This document shows positions 1 to 7,685 of a stretch of DNA of 32,585 bases, one piece after another (within the stretch, counting starts at the first letter, position 1; every line of letters begins with the position of its first letter). Position numbers and translations under genes: made by a program. The notes beneath the pieces were generated by a model that was not told where the DNA came from, searched no databases, and saw only the letters and a list, made by a program, of their open reading frames with translations. This DNA is from Erythrobacteraceae bacterium (GTDB lineage: Bacteria; Pseudomonadota; Alphaproteobacteria; Sphingomonadales; Sphingomonadaceae), in the NCBI GenBank assembly GCA_027489065.1, contig JAIYAM010000057.1, forward strand, positions 1-32,585. Direction: 5' to 3'.

Positions 1-156
1 ATCTCGGGCGTGTTCGTGCAGCTCGAAGACACCGTGAAGAGCTTCAAGGCGGTGGTCGACGGCGAATATGACCACTTGCCCGAGCAGGCCTTCTACATGG
101 TCGGCGGCATCGACGATGTGATCGCCAAGGCCAAGAAGATGGCCGAAGAGGCGTAA
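1..156 (+). CDS. atpD: ATP synthase F1 beta subunit, C-terminal end (partial)
   Basis: The window opens inside this gene; 51 codons and the TAA stop are visible. The residues include [27 protein letters not shown] and a lysine-rich end, which is the C-terminal helical region of F1 beta, the catalytic subunit of the cytoplasmic F1 head. Only the last tenth or so of the protein is here, so the nucleotide-binding motifs cannot be checked. The stop lies six bases before the atpC start, the usual atpD-atpC order, so the two are the end of the atp operon. Confidence 0.95.
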   Translation: MSGVFVQLEDTVKSFKAVVDGEYDHLPEQAFYMVGGIDDVIAKAKKMAEEA

Positions 157-162
157 GGCGAC

Positions 163-420
163 ATGCCCCTCCACTTCGAACTCGTCACCCCCGCCAAGCT
201 TGTCCGGTCCGAGGAAGTCCACATGGTGGTCGTCCCCGGCACCGAGGGCGAGTTCGGCGTGCTCGAGGGCCATGCGCCCTTCATGAGCACCATCCGCGAC
301 GGTGCGCTCCAGATCTTCGCCACCGCCAACGGCGCGCCCGAAGTGATCCAGGTGCGCGGCGGCTTTGCCGAGGTGGGCGAGAAGGGCCTCACTGTCCTTG
401 CCGAACACGTCGAGGGCTGA
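163..420 (+). CDS. atpC: ATP synthase F1 epsilon subunit, short form
   Basis: This 85-residue protein is the central-stalk epsilon subunit, which links F1 gamma to the c-ring. The sequence begins [14 protein letters not shown] and carries [16 protein letters not shown], the conserved signature of the N-terminal beta-sandwich. It stops where that domain ends. The C-terminal helical hairpin of longer epsilon subunits (about 130-140 residues), which inhibits ATP hydrolysis, is missing. Short epsilons are known in alphaproteobacteria, so this is probably a natural form rather than a truncation: the frame is clean and a terminator follows within 30 bases. It follows atpD by six bases and is the last gene of the atp operon. 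Confidence 0.95.
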   Translation: MPLHFELVTPAKLVRSEEVHMVVVPGTEGEFGVLEGHAPFMSTIRDGALQIFATANGAPEVIQVRGGFAEVGEKGLTVLAEHVEG

Positions 421-448
421 AGCCTTTCATCCGCATAATCACGCAGGA

Positions 449-476
449 GGGCGGGCCGTACAGGTCCGCCCTTTTT
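449..476 (+). terminator. Rho-independent terminator of the atp operon
   Basis: A nine-base-pair stem, GGGCGGGCC with GGTCCGCCC (one G-T pair), closes a five-base loop and is followed by five T residues. It sits 28 bases after the atpC stop and ends the atp transcript. Confidence 0.9.
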
Positions 477-496
477 GCTGCGGGCTTTCAAAAAAA

Positions 497-504
497 TTAA
501 CCAT
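497..504 (+). promoter_or_regulatory. Possible CtrA half-site (TTAACCAT)
   Basis: TTAACCAT lies 21 bases before the chosen ATG of the glycosyltransferase, just after the atp terminator. It matches the half-site form of the alphaproteobacterial CtrA motif. The partner half seven bases upstream reads TTTC rather than TTAA, so a full box is not present. A single octamer can occur by chance. Confidence 0.25.
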
Positions 505-525
505 GTACATGGCACAGCGAACACC

Positions 526-2019
526 ATGTTCGTTGCGTCCCATGCCCATTTCGAGCCGAAGGCCCGGTTCCAGCCACTGACCCGCCGCGCGGACCTCGTG
601 GTCTTCGTGCTGCTGGCACTGTTCACCTTCTTCGTGCGCGGCGCGTGGATGGGCGATCCCAATGCCGATGTCGACGAGCAGCTCTATTCCCTGATCGGCA
701 ATGCCATGCTCCACGGCGAGGTGCCCTTCGTCGACCTGTGGGACCGCAAGCCCTATGGCCTGTTCGCGCTGTTCGCGCTGTTCCATGCGGTCGGCGGGCC
801 GGGCTCGGCGGCCTATCAGGTGGGAGGCGCGCTCTTCACGCTCGCCGGCGCGATGATGACCTTCGTGCTGGCGCGCGAGCAGACCGACCGGATGACGGCG
901 GCGGCAGGGGGTGCGCTTTATGTCGTGCTCGCCGCGATCAACGATGCGCATTCGGGCAATTCCGAGGTGTTCTTCATCCCGATGCTGATCGCGATGGCGG
1001 TGCTGGTGCACGATCCTCGCCATCCCCGTGCCGTGCTGCGTGCGCTCGGTGCGATGCTGATCGGCGGGATGGCGCTGCAGGTGAAATACACCGCGCTGCC
1101 GCAATGCCTGTTCTTCGGCCTGTGGGCGCTGTGGGGCCAGTATCGGCGCGGGATGCCGCTCTGGCAGCTCGCCGCGCTGGCGACCGGATTCGGCCTGCTC
1201 GGCCTGCTGCCGACGATCGCGGTCAGCGCCGGGTACTGGATGGCGGGCTATTGGGACGAATACGTCTTTGCCAATTTCGTCTCCTTCTTCGACCGCTTGC
1301 CGGCGAGCACCGGGCGCATCCACCCGGTGATGATGGTCTTCCTGTTCGTCCAGCTTTCGCTGGCTGCACTCGGCATCAAGGCGGCACAGCGCAGCTGGCC
1401 GAACGGCTTCCCGCAGACTTACGTCTTCGCGCTGCTGTGGATGGCCGCGGCGCTGGCGACGGTCTACCTGCCTTCGACTGTCTACCGCCACTATCTCGCG
1501 GCGCTGATCCCGGCCTGTGTGCTGCTGACCCTGCCGCTGTTCCACCGTGCGCCCAGCAACAGGCTGAACCTGCCCGCATTGATCCCCGCGGCGGTCTACC
1601 TCCTGATCGTGCCCTACCAGTACTGGGTCAGCCACGAGAACCGCGCCGCCGTCCACCGCCTTGCCGACGCCATCGCCCCGCATCTCGACGCGCGCGCGGG
1701 CCGCTGCCTGCTGGTCTTCGACGGCCCGACGACTCTCTACAGCCTCACCGGCAGCTGCCTGCCGACCCGGCTCATCTATCCCGACCACCTCAACAACGCG
1801 CTCGAAAGCGAGGCGCTGATCGTGCGGCAGGAGGACGAGGTGAGGCGCATTCTGGCCACGGACCCGCCCGTGATCGTCACCGCGCAGAAGCCGCTCACGC
1901 CGCAGAATTTCGCGGCCAAGGACCAGATCGATGCGGCCGTCGCCCGCGACTACCGCCTGCTGGTCAAAGAAGAGCTGCACCACCGCCTCGTCTATGCCTG
2001 GGTGCGGCGCACGAAATAG
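526..2019 (+). CDS. GT-C-fold membrane glycosyltransferase (GT39/ArnT-like)
   Basis: This 497-residue polytopic membrane protein has the look of the dolichyl-phosphate-mannose/ArnT superfamily, which transfers sugars from lipid-phosphate donors at the outer face of the inner membrane. A first membrane helix (about residues 24-38) is followed by an acidic DVDE motif at 48-51 in the first periplasmic loop, then SLIGNAMLHGEVPFVDLWDRKP, typical of these enzymes. Many hydrophobic helices follow, with YRHYLAALIPA in the middle, and a soluble C-terminal part. An upstream in-frame TTG at 475 lies inside the atp terminator T-run, so the ATG at 526 is the better start. Donor and acceptor cannot be told from sequence. 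It stands alone between terminator-bounded units. Confidence 0.75.
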   Translation: MFVASHAHFEPKARFQPLTRRADLVVFVLLALFTFFVRGAWMGDPNADVDEQLYSLIGNAMLHGEVPFVDLWDRKPYGLFALFALFHAVGGPGSAAYQVGGALFTLAGAMMTFVLAREQTDRMTAAAGGALYVVLAAINDAHSGNSEVFFIPMLIAMAVLVHDPRHPRAVLRALGAMLIGGMALQVKYTALPQCLFFGLWALWGQYRRGMPLWQLAALATGFGLLGLLPTIAVSAGYWMAGYWDEYVFANFVSFFDRLPASTGRIHPVMMVFLFVQLSLAALGIKAAQRSWPNGFPQTYVFALLWMAAALATVYLPSTVYRHYLAALIPACVLLTLPLFHRAPSNRLNLPALIPAAVYLLIVPYQYWVSHENRAAVHRLADAIAPHLDARAGRCLLVFDGPTTLYSLTGSCLPTRLIYPDHLNNALESEALIVRQEDEVRRILATDPPVIVTAQKPLTPQNFAAKDQIDAAVARDYRLLVKEELHHRLVYAWVRRTK

Positions 2020-2072
2020 CGCCTTGCGCGGCCTTGCAATCCGCGTCTCCTCCCGTCACCAATGCGGCACAA

Positions 2073-2092
2073 CGAAAGCACAGCGGCTTTCG
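2073..2092. repeat. Inverted repeat upstream of the oligopeptidase gene
   Basis: CGAAAGC and GCTTTCG form a perfect seven-base inverted repeat with a six-base spacer, 21 bases before the ATG of the oligopeptidase gene. No T-run follows, so it is more like an operator or a leader hairpin than a terminator. Confidence 0.35.
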
Positions 2093-2113
2093 CGCAGACC
2101 GTGACAGGGAGAG

Positions 2114-4246
2114 ATGCACTTGAAACTCGTATCGAGGCTGGCCATTGCGCTGGCTATGACCACGTCCACGATAACCCTTGCCGATGACGGCGTGCCGGGC
2201 CCCGAGCAGGATCCCTACATCTGGCTCGAGCAGGCCCGCAGCCCCGAGGCGCTCGATTGGGTCGCCAAGGAGAACGCGCGCACCCTCGCCGCCTTCGAAG
2301 CCGACCCGCGCTATGCGCAGCTCAAGGCCGAGGCGCTGGCGATCTTCGACAGCGAGGATCGGATCCCGATGGTCTCCATCCGACCTGACGGCCTCTACAA
2401 TTTCTGGCAGGACAAGACGAACCCCAAGGGGCTGCTGCGCCGCACCACGCTGGAAAGCTACCGCACCGCGAAGCCGGTCTGGGAAACCGTCCTCGACGTC
2501 GACGCGCTCGCCAAGGCAGAGGGCAAGGAGTGGGTCTATCAGGGCTCGACCTGCCTGCCGCCGGCGGAGAACAAGTGCATGATCGCGCTTTCCGACGGGG
2601 GCGAGGACGCCACCATCATGCGCGAATTCGACATGAAGACGAAGCAGTTCGTCGCGGGCGGCTTCGTGCTCGACCAGAAGAGCCAGGGCGGGATCGAATG
2701 GGTGGACGAGAACACCCTGCTGGTCGGCCGCAATTTCGGCGAAGGCACGCTCACCGAGAGCGAATACCCCTTCACCACCCGCGAATGGAAGCGCGGCACG
2801 TCGATCAATGATGCGCCCGAGATCTTCCGCGGCGATGCCAAGGACGTCTCCTCCGGCGCGGCGCTGCTGCGCGACAATCGCGGGACGATCCACGGTCGCG
2901 TCGCCTATCGCGGGATCAGCTTCCACGAGCGGCTGTGGTACGTCTGGAAGGACGGCCAGTGGCTCCAGCTCGATATCCCCACCAAGGCGAACCCGGTCGG
3001 CATCATCGACGGGCACATGCTGTTCTCGCCCGATGTCGATTGGACGGTCGGCGACCAGACCTTCCCCGCCGACAGCCTCGTCGCGGCGGATCTGGAGGAA
3101 TGGAAGGCCAATCCCAACGGCGCGAAGAAGGCGCTCGTATGGGCGCCGGGCTATCGCCAGACCAAGCAGGGCAGCACGGTGACCGGCGGGGGGCTCTACG
3201 TTGCGCTGCTCGACAATGTCGTCGGCAAGGTGCTGAAGTTCAACTTCGCCGATGGCAAGTGGACCAGCAAGCAGGTGCCCCTGCCCGACAATGCCACGCT
3301 CGGCATTGCCACCTCCTCGGAAGAAACCGACCAGATCATGTACACCGTGACCGGCTTCCTCGAGCCGACCACGCTCTACTACTCCGATGGCAGTGCGCCT
3401 CCGGCCGTGCTCAAGACCTCGCCGGCCTACTTCGATTCGACCGGCATGGACGTCGAGCAATTCGAGGCGACCAGCAAGGACGGGACCAAGATCCCCTACT
3501 TCATCGTCAAGCCCAAGGGCATGAAGGCCGACGGCAGCACCGCCACGCTGCTCACCGGATACGGCGGCTTCCAAGTTCCGCGCCTTCCCGGCTATCTCGG
3601 CTCGACCGGCAAGCTGTGGGTCGAGAAGGGCGGCGCCTATGTGCTCGCCAACATGCGCGGCGGCGGCGAGTTCGGGCCGCAGTGGCACCAGACCGCGATC
3701 CGCGAGAACAAGCAGCGCACCTGGGACGATTTTATCGCCGTCGGCGAGGACCTCGTGAAGCGCGGCTTCACCAAGCCCGAACACCTCGGGATTCAGGGCG
3801 GGTCGCAAGGGGGGCTGCTGGTCGGCACCTTCTTCACCCAGCGGCCTGACCTGTTGAATGCGGCGATCGTCCAGATCCCGCTGTTCGACATGCTGCGCTA
3901 TCACCTGATCGGGCGCGGGGCTTCGTGGATCGGCGAATATGGCGATCCGCGCATCCCCGAACAGCGCAAGTGGATCGAGGGCTACTCGCCCTACCAGAAG
4001 ATCGTCGCGGGGGTGAACTACCCCTCGCCCTTCCTGTGGGCCTCGACCGCGGATGACCGCACCCACCCGGCGCACGCGCGCAAGGGTGCGGCCAAGCTGA
4101 AGGCGCTGGGGCAGCCCTACTACTACTTCGAGGACACCACCGGAGGCCATTCGGGCGGGGTCGACAACGACCAGCGCGCCAAGCTTCAGGCGCTGCAGTT
4201 CATCTATCTGATGCAGCGGCTGATGGGTCCCGCACCCGCCAAGTAA
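2114..4246 (+). CDS. Exported prolyl oligopeptidase family serine peptidase (S9)
   Basis: This 710-residue protein is a serine peptidase of the prolyl oligopeptidase family, which cleaves short peptides. The first 24 residues are a cleavable signal peptide (basic MHLK, hydrophobic core, then LADDG), so it probably works in the periplasm. Residues about 30-430 match the N-terminal propeller region (DPYIWLEQ start), and the rest is an alpha/beta hydrolase domain. Catalytic residues are visible: Ser564 in GGSQGG, Asp647 in TADDRTHP and His679 in TGGHSGG. MRGGGEFG near residue 515 is the usual oxyanion-region motif. A GGGAGAG ribosome site precedes the ATG at 2114. It is monocistronic, with its own terminator. 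Confidence 0.9.
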   Translation: MHLKLVSRLAIALAMTTSTITLADDGVPGPEQDPYIWLEQARSPEALDWVAKENARTLAAFEADPRYAQLKAEALAIFDSEDRIPMVSIRPDGLYNFWQDKTNPKGLLRRTTLESYRTAKPVWETVLDVDALAKAEGKEWVYQGSTCLPPAENKCMIALSDGGEDATIMREFDMKTKQFVAGGFVLDQKSQGGIEWVDENTLLVGRNFGEGTLTESEYPFTTREWKRGTSINDAPEIFRGDAKDVSSGAALLRDNRGTIHGRVAYRGISFHERLWYVWKDGQWLQLDIPTKANPVGIIDGHMLFSPDVDWTVGDQTFPADSLVAADLEEWKANPNGAKKALVWAPGYRQTKQGSTVTGGGLYVALLDNVVGKVLKFNFADGKWTSKQVPLPDNATLGIATSSEETDQIMYTVTGFLEPTTLYYSDGSAPPAVLKTSPAYFDSTGMDVEQFEATSKDGTKIPYFIVKPKGMKADGSTATLLTGYGGFQVPRLPGYLGSTGKLWVEKGGAYVLANMRGGGEFGPQWHQTAIRENKQRTWDDFIAVGEDLVKRGFTKPEHLGIQGGSQGGLLVGTFFTQRPDLLNAAIVQIPLFDMLRYHLIGRGASWIGEYGDPRIPEQRKWIEGYSPYQKIVAGVNYPSPFLWASTADDRTHPAHARKGAAKLKALGQPYYYFEDTTGGHSGGVDNDQRAKLQALQFIYLMQRLMGPAPAK

Positions 4247-4271
4247 ACGCCTGCCTCCGTGCTGCAACGAA

Positions 4272-4305
4272 GGGGCGGCTTCCGACAGGGAGGCCGCCCC
4301 TTTTT
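4272..4305 (+). terminator. Rho-independent terminator after the oligopeptidase gene
   Basis: A 12-base-pair stem, GGGGCGGCTTCC with GGAGGCCGCCCC (one G-T pair), has a five-base loop and is followed by five T residues. It begins 25 bases after the stop codon. Confidence 0.9.
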
Positions 4306-4394
4306 GCGTTAGCCGCGAAGGGCAACGCAACTGCCTGTAAAACAGGCCGACACAATGGACTCGGTTTGTCGCAGGCACGGCACGGTGCGTTTCA

Positions 4395-4413
4395 TCAACG
4401 CGGCCTTAACCAT
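4395..4413 (+). promoter_or_regulatory. Near-consensus CtrA box before the SciP-like gene
   Basis: TCAA, seven bases, then TTAACCAT matches the CtrA consensus TTAA-N7-TTAAC with one mismatch in the first half. It lies about 77 bases before the start codon, a plausible place for a promoter activator. A further inverted half-site, GTTAA, lies at 4429-4433. The motif is seen directly; binding is inferred. Confidence 0.45.
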
Positions 4414-4489
4414 GCTTGGCAGCAACCCGTTAAGCCCGTGCGGCAACACTCCGGTCATCAGGGGCGATAGAACGACGAGGAGCACACCG

Positions 4490-4732
4490 ATGGCCTACTC
4501 CAGAGATGTCTCGATCGCCGACGCGATCAAGAGCTACTACCGATTGCCCCGAACCCACCGCGTCCACTGGTCGAAGGCGCGCAAGGACGAGGTGGTCCGC
4601 GCCGTGCGTGACCGCGCGATGAGCTTCCACGAAGCGCGCGAACGCTACCTGCTGAGCCGCACGGAGTTCGAGCAGTGGGAGGCCGATTATCTCGCCGACG
4701 GCGGCGATGCGGGGCGCATGCAGGACGCCTGA
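4490..4732 (+). CDS. DUF1153 (SciP-type) small DNA-binding regulator
   Basis: This 80-residue protein belongs to the DUF1153 family, whose studied member SciP restrains CtrA-dependent transcription in Caulobacter. The core of about residues 22-65 (HWSKARKDEVVRAVR, then FHEARERYLLSRTEFEQWE) is the family's helix-turn-helix. The start MAYSRDVS is chosen because GAGGAG lies eight bases before it; a longer frame from 4355 has no such site. The N-terminus, ending RLPRTHR, differs from Caulobacter SciP as I remember it, so this may be a paralogue rather than the orthologue. A CtrA-like box lies in its upstream region. It is convergent with the SOUL gene, four bases apart. Confidence 0.75.
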   Translation: MAYSRDVSIADAIKSYYRLPRTHRVHWSKARKDEVVRAVRDRAMSFHEARERYLLSRTEFEQWEADYLADGGDAGRMQDA

Positions 4733-4736
4733 GACG

Positions 4737-5333
4737 CTATTTGCCCGCCACGGGGATCAGCACCTCGTTGCGGCGTAGCGGACCCGGCACCATCGGCGCA
4801 TCGTAGAAGGCGTATTCGGCCTCGCCTGCGGGGCGCAGGCCTTCGGCCGCCAGCCACTCGCGCAAGGCAGCCTCCTGCTGCGCCAGATCGCGGGCCGAAC
4901 CGTTGCCCGCAAAGCGCACTGCCGCCATGCGCCGCGCGGGCATCTCGGTAAGGGTAATGTCCGAAGGCGCGGGCGGCAGGGTGGCGAGCGTGTATTGCGA
5001 GGGCATAACGAAGCGCATGCGCCACTCGCCGGGCCGGGTTTCGTCCTGCAGCACGGGCGCGGTCATGGCGATCTTCTCGCCGCCCTCGGGCCGGTCCTGC
5101 GCGAAGATGTAGGCGGCAAGACGCCGGAAGCTCGCCCCGCTGGCGCCCTCGCGGCTGCCCGAATTGCTGACCTCGGCGACCAGCAACGGCGGATAGTCGC
5201 GCAAGGAGAAGCTCCCGTCCTCGCGAAGGACGGTGAAGCCCGGCTCCTCGGTCTGGCGGTACTGGGCATACACGGCGGCAGCTCCCACAACGGCAAGGCC
5301 TGCGCCCGCGGCGATCCATCTGGCGGCTTTCAT
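4737..5333 (-). CDS. SOUL family haem-binding protein, membrane-anchored or exported
   Basis: This 198-residue protein belongs to the SOUL/HBP family, which binds haem or tetrapyrroles; the cellular role of bacterial members is unclear. Residues about 5-24 form one hydrophobic N-terminal segment (signal peptide or anchor). The family pattern follows: YRQTEEPGFTVLREDGSFSLRDYPP, then FRRLAAYIF, then EKIAMTAPVLQ, then MPSQYTLATLPPAP. Two ATG codons lie in tandem (5336 and 5333). The ribosome site AGGAG at 5340-5344 is three bases from the first and six from the second, so the second is preferred. The gene is the last of the glmU group, 52 bases after the HNH gene. Confidence 0.88.
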   Translation of the reverse strand: MKAARWIAAGAGLAVVGAAAVYAQYRQTEEPGFTVLREDGSFSLRDYPPLLVAEVSNSGSREGASGASFRRLAAYIFAQDRPEGGEKIAMTAPVLQDETRPGEWRMRFVMPSQYTLATLPPAPSDITLTEMPARRMAAVRFAGNGSARDLAQQEAALREWLAAEGLRPAGEAEYAFYDAPMVPGPLRRNEVLIPVAGK

Positions 5334-5385
5334 CATTGTCTCCTGGTGTCGCAACCAGAGTGTGCCAGTACCCCGAAGGTTCCCC

Positions 5386-5658
5386 TTAGCGGGTCGGAGC
5401 GTTGAAATCGGGCGGCTTGCCGCTCACCCAGGCGACGAACTTGGCGATGGCCGGGTTCTGGCGGATCGTATCGCCGTCCGCACCGATGCGGGCGAGCTCG
5501 TTGTTGGTGAAGTTGGCGTGGATCGTCTTGTGGCAGATCGGGTGGACCGGCACCTTGATCTTGCCCTTCTTGGACTTCGGCACCGGGTGATGCCACTCGA
5601 CGATATCGCCCAGCGGACGCTCGCACAGCCAGCAGGTGGGGGTGTCGTGGTCACTCAT
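5386..5658 (-). CDS. Small HNH-type zinc protein
   Basis: This 90-residue protein has an HNH-endonuclease-like zinc-finger core. Cys9 and Cys12 (CWLC) form one zinc pair, His23-His24 (EWHHPVP) is the catalytic-type pair, and His39, Cys42, His43 and His47 (HPICHKTIHANF) complete the finger. Asn49 and Asn53-Asn54 lie beside it. Similar small HNH proteins are common in alphaproteobacteria with no known target. The start at 5658 is chosen because it overlaps the upstream lipoprotein stop by eight bases; there is no good ribosome site, which fits translational coupling. Whether it cuts DNA is not known. Confidence 0.75.
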   Translation of the reverse strand: MSDHDTPTCWLCERPLGDIVEWHHPVPKSKKGKIKVPVHPICHKTIHANFTNNELARIGADGDTIRQNPAIAKFVAWVSGKPPDFNAPTR

Positions 5659-6232
5659 TGCCGGTAGGGTCCGCACGGATCGTTTCTTCGGTGAATGGCT
5701 CCCCCTCGCCCGAAGACAGGAAGGTTTCGGCGGCGTTCACGTCGACCGGAAGAAGATCACCCTCGCACAGCCGCATGCCGACGAACTTGCCTGCGCGGTC
5801 GATCACGATCCCGTCGCTGATCGCGGGATCATTGCCCTCGCCGTCAAAGCGGGTGCGGACCATGCGGCTAAAGACGATGTAGCGCGTATCGCCATTGGCG
5901 AAGGCAAGCTGGCTCTCCCCGCCGCCCGAATACATCTGATAGGAGTTCTTGCCGCCGCTTAGCACGAGTTCGCTCGTGTCGCCGCCGAAGCGGTATTCGG
6001 CCTTGCCCGGCCCCGTCCCGCACACAGCGACGCGCTTGGCGTCCTTGAACTTGCAAGAGAAGATCGGCGTCTCGCCCGCGGCACAGGCAACCGCCTGTGC
6101 TTTCGCGGGCGTGGTTGGCGACGCCGCAGCGACGGGATTGGAGGTCGGTGCGGCCGCTGCGCCCCCGTCCGCAGGCTGCCCCTGGCACCCCGCCAGAGCC
6201 GCGAAACCCGCAAGGCCGAGCGCCCCCCTCAC
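5651..6232 (-). CDS. Putative lipoprotein of unknown function
   Basis: This 193-residue protein starts with GTG and has a lipoprotein signal: a short hydrophobic stretch, then the lipobox LAGC with Cys16 as the lipidated residue. A low-complexity linker rich in Ala, Pro and Thr follows (about 17-45), then a compact domain beginning CAAGETPIFSCKFKDAKRVAVCG, with several cysteines that could form disulfides in the periplasm. I do not recognise a named domain. The start is fixed by a four-base GTGA overlap with the glmU stop, so expression is probably coupled to glmU. A link to the cell envelope is inferred from this context. Confidence 0.75.
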   Translation of the reverse strand: MRGALGLAGFAALAGCQGQPADGGAAAAPTSNPVAAASPTTPAKAQAVACAAGETPIFSCKFKDAKRVAVCGTGPGKAEYRFGGDTSELVLSGGKNSYQMYSGGGESQLAFANGDTRYIVFSRMVRTRFDGEGNDPAISDGIVIDRAGKFVGMRLCEGDLLPVDVNAAETFLSSGEGEPFTEETIRADPTGNE

Positions 6233-7593
6233 CCCTTCTTCTCCGCCGCCTTCTTCTTCTTCATCGCATCGTGGAAGCGGTCCGCCCAGCCCGGCTTCAC
6301 GAGCTGCTCGGCGCGCACCATCCTGAGCTCGCCCTCGGCAACGTCGCGGCTGACGGCCGATCCTGCTGCCACGATCGCGTCCGCACCGATGGTCACCGGC
6401 GCGATCAGCGACGAGTTCGAACCGATGAAGGCACGCTCGCCGATGGTGGTGCGGTACTTGAAGTAGCCATCGTAATTGCAGGTGATGGTGCCCGCGCCGA
6501 TATTCGCGCCCGCACCTATGGTGGCATCGCCAAGATAGGTGAGGTGGCTCGCCTTGGCGCCCTTGTGCATCACCGCGTTCTTCACCTCGACGAAATTGCC
6601 GACGAAGCTGTCCTCCTCCATCACCGTGCCGGGGCGAAGGCGCGCAAACGGCCCGACCTTCACGCCGGAGGCTAGGCTCGCACCCTCGATATGGCTGTTG
6701 GCGCGGATCAGCACCTTGTCCGCGATCACAACGCCCGGGCCGAAAAAGACATTGGGCTCGATGGTGACATCGCGGCCGAGCACGGTGTCGTGGCTGAAGA
6801 ACACCGTCTCGGGCGCGATCAGGGTCGCGCCCTCGTCCATGGCTCGAAGGCGGCGCGCGGCCTGCCAGCGGCTTTCCGCCTCGGCGAGTTCGGCACGGGA
6901 GTTGATCCCCGCAACCTCGCTCGCATCGGTTTCGATCACCACCACCTTGTCACCGCGCGCGATCGCACCCGTGGCGACATCGGGCAGGTAATATTCGCCC
7001 TGCGCATTGTCATTGCCGACGCTCTCGAGCAGCGGCCACATGTCGTCCGAATGCGCGACGATCAGCCCCGAATTGCACAGGTCGACGATGCGCTCTTCGG
7101 GCGATGCATCCTTGAACTCGACCATCTTGCGGACCGTGCCGTCGGCATCGGCGATGATCCGGCCATAGGCGAGCGGATCGGCCGGGCGGAAGCCCAGCAC
7201 CGCGACCTTCGCGCCGTCTTCGAGCGCGGCGAAGAGGCGGCGCACGGTATCGGCCTTCACCATCGGGCAGTCGCCGAAGCACACCAGCAGCAGCCCCGTG
7301 AAATCCGCCAGAGCGGGCTTGGCCATCAGCGCCGCGTGCGCCGTGCCGAGCTGCGGCTCCTGCAAGGCAACCTCGATCTCGCGCCCGGCGAGCGCAGCGC
7401 GCAGCTGCTCGTGCCTGTCGCCCGCGACCACCACCGTGCGCGCGAGGTCAGCTTCGGCGAGACTGTCGAGCAGGTGCAGCAGCATCGGCCGCCCTGCGAT
7501 ATTGTGCAGCACCTTGTGCGTATCGCTTTTCATGCGGGTGCCCTTGCCGGCGGCAAGGATGATGGCAGCGAAGGGATGGGGCGTCGTGGTCAT
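6229..7593 (-). CDS. glmU: Bifunctional N-acetylglucosamine-1-phosphate uridyltransferase / glucosamine-1-phosphate acetyltransferase
   Basis: This 454-residue enzyme makes UDP-N-acetylglucosamine, the precursor of peptidoglycan and lipid A, in the cytoplasm. The N-terminal uridyltransferase carries LAAGKGTR (13-20), with Lys22 following. The C-terminal left-handed beta-helix acetyltransferase carries SHLTYLGD with His350 as catalytic base, then GAGTITCNYDG and IGSNSSLIAPV. Length matches the family. The start MTTTPHPF is chosen because AAGGA lies seven bases before it; the frame stays open further upstream but that overlaps the divergent gph promoter. It is the first gene of a minus-strand group with the lipoprotein, HNH and SOUL genes. 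Confidence 0.96.
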   Translation of the reverse strand: MTTTPHPFAAIILAAGKGTRMKSDTHKVLHNIAGRPMLLHLLDSLAEADLARTVVVAGDRHEQLRAALAGREIEVALQEPQLGTAHAALMAKPALADFTGLLLVCFGDCPMVKADTVRRLFAALEDGAKVAVLGFRPADPLAYGRIIADADGTVRKMVEFKDASPEERIVDLCNSGLIVAHSDDMWPLLESVGNDNAQGEYYLPDVATGAIARGDKVVVIETDASEVAGINSRAELAEAESRWQAARRLRAMDEGATLIAPETVFFSHDTVLGRDVTIEPNVFFGPGVVIADKVLIRANSHIEGASLASGVKVGPFARLRPGTVMEEDSFVGNFVEVKNAVMHKGAKASHLTYLGDATIGAGANIGAGTITCNYDGYFKYRTTIGERAFIGSNSSLIAPVTIGADAIVAAGSAVSRDVAEGELRMVRAEQLVKPGWADRFHDAMKKKKAAEKKG

Positions 7594-7685
7594 GGTCTCG
7601 TCCTTAGGCAATGCCGCCGCTGCCAGCAATTGCTTGCGGTTTGAAGTCGCATCCGCCACCGCGCCCGTGACTTTGGAGGCCCACC

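Noticed and set aside
4333..4347. Small palindrome GCCTGTAAAACAGGC between the terminator and the SciP-like gene
   Set aside because: A six-base stem with a three-base loop is seen, but one short repeat without a promoter or partner is not enough to call an operator.
1964..4378. Long minus-strand open frame antisense to the prolyl oligopeptidase
   Set aside because: Its translation is rich in Arg, Ala and Gly and has no family motif, while the plus strand gives a complete catalytic triad and signal peptide. Long antisense frames are common in GC-rich coding DNA.
4406..4433. TTAACC and GTTAA as a paired CtrA box
   Set aside because: The two halves face each other with about 20 bases between them, not the N7 spacing; the better full box is TCAA-N7-TTAAC at 4395-4410.
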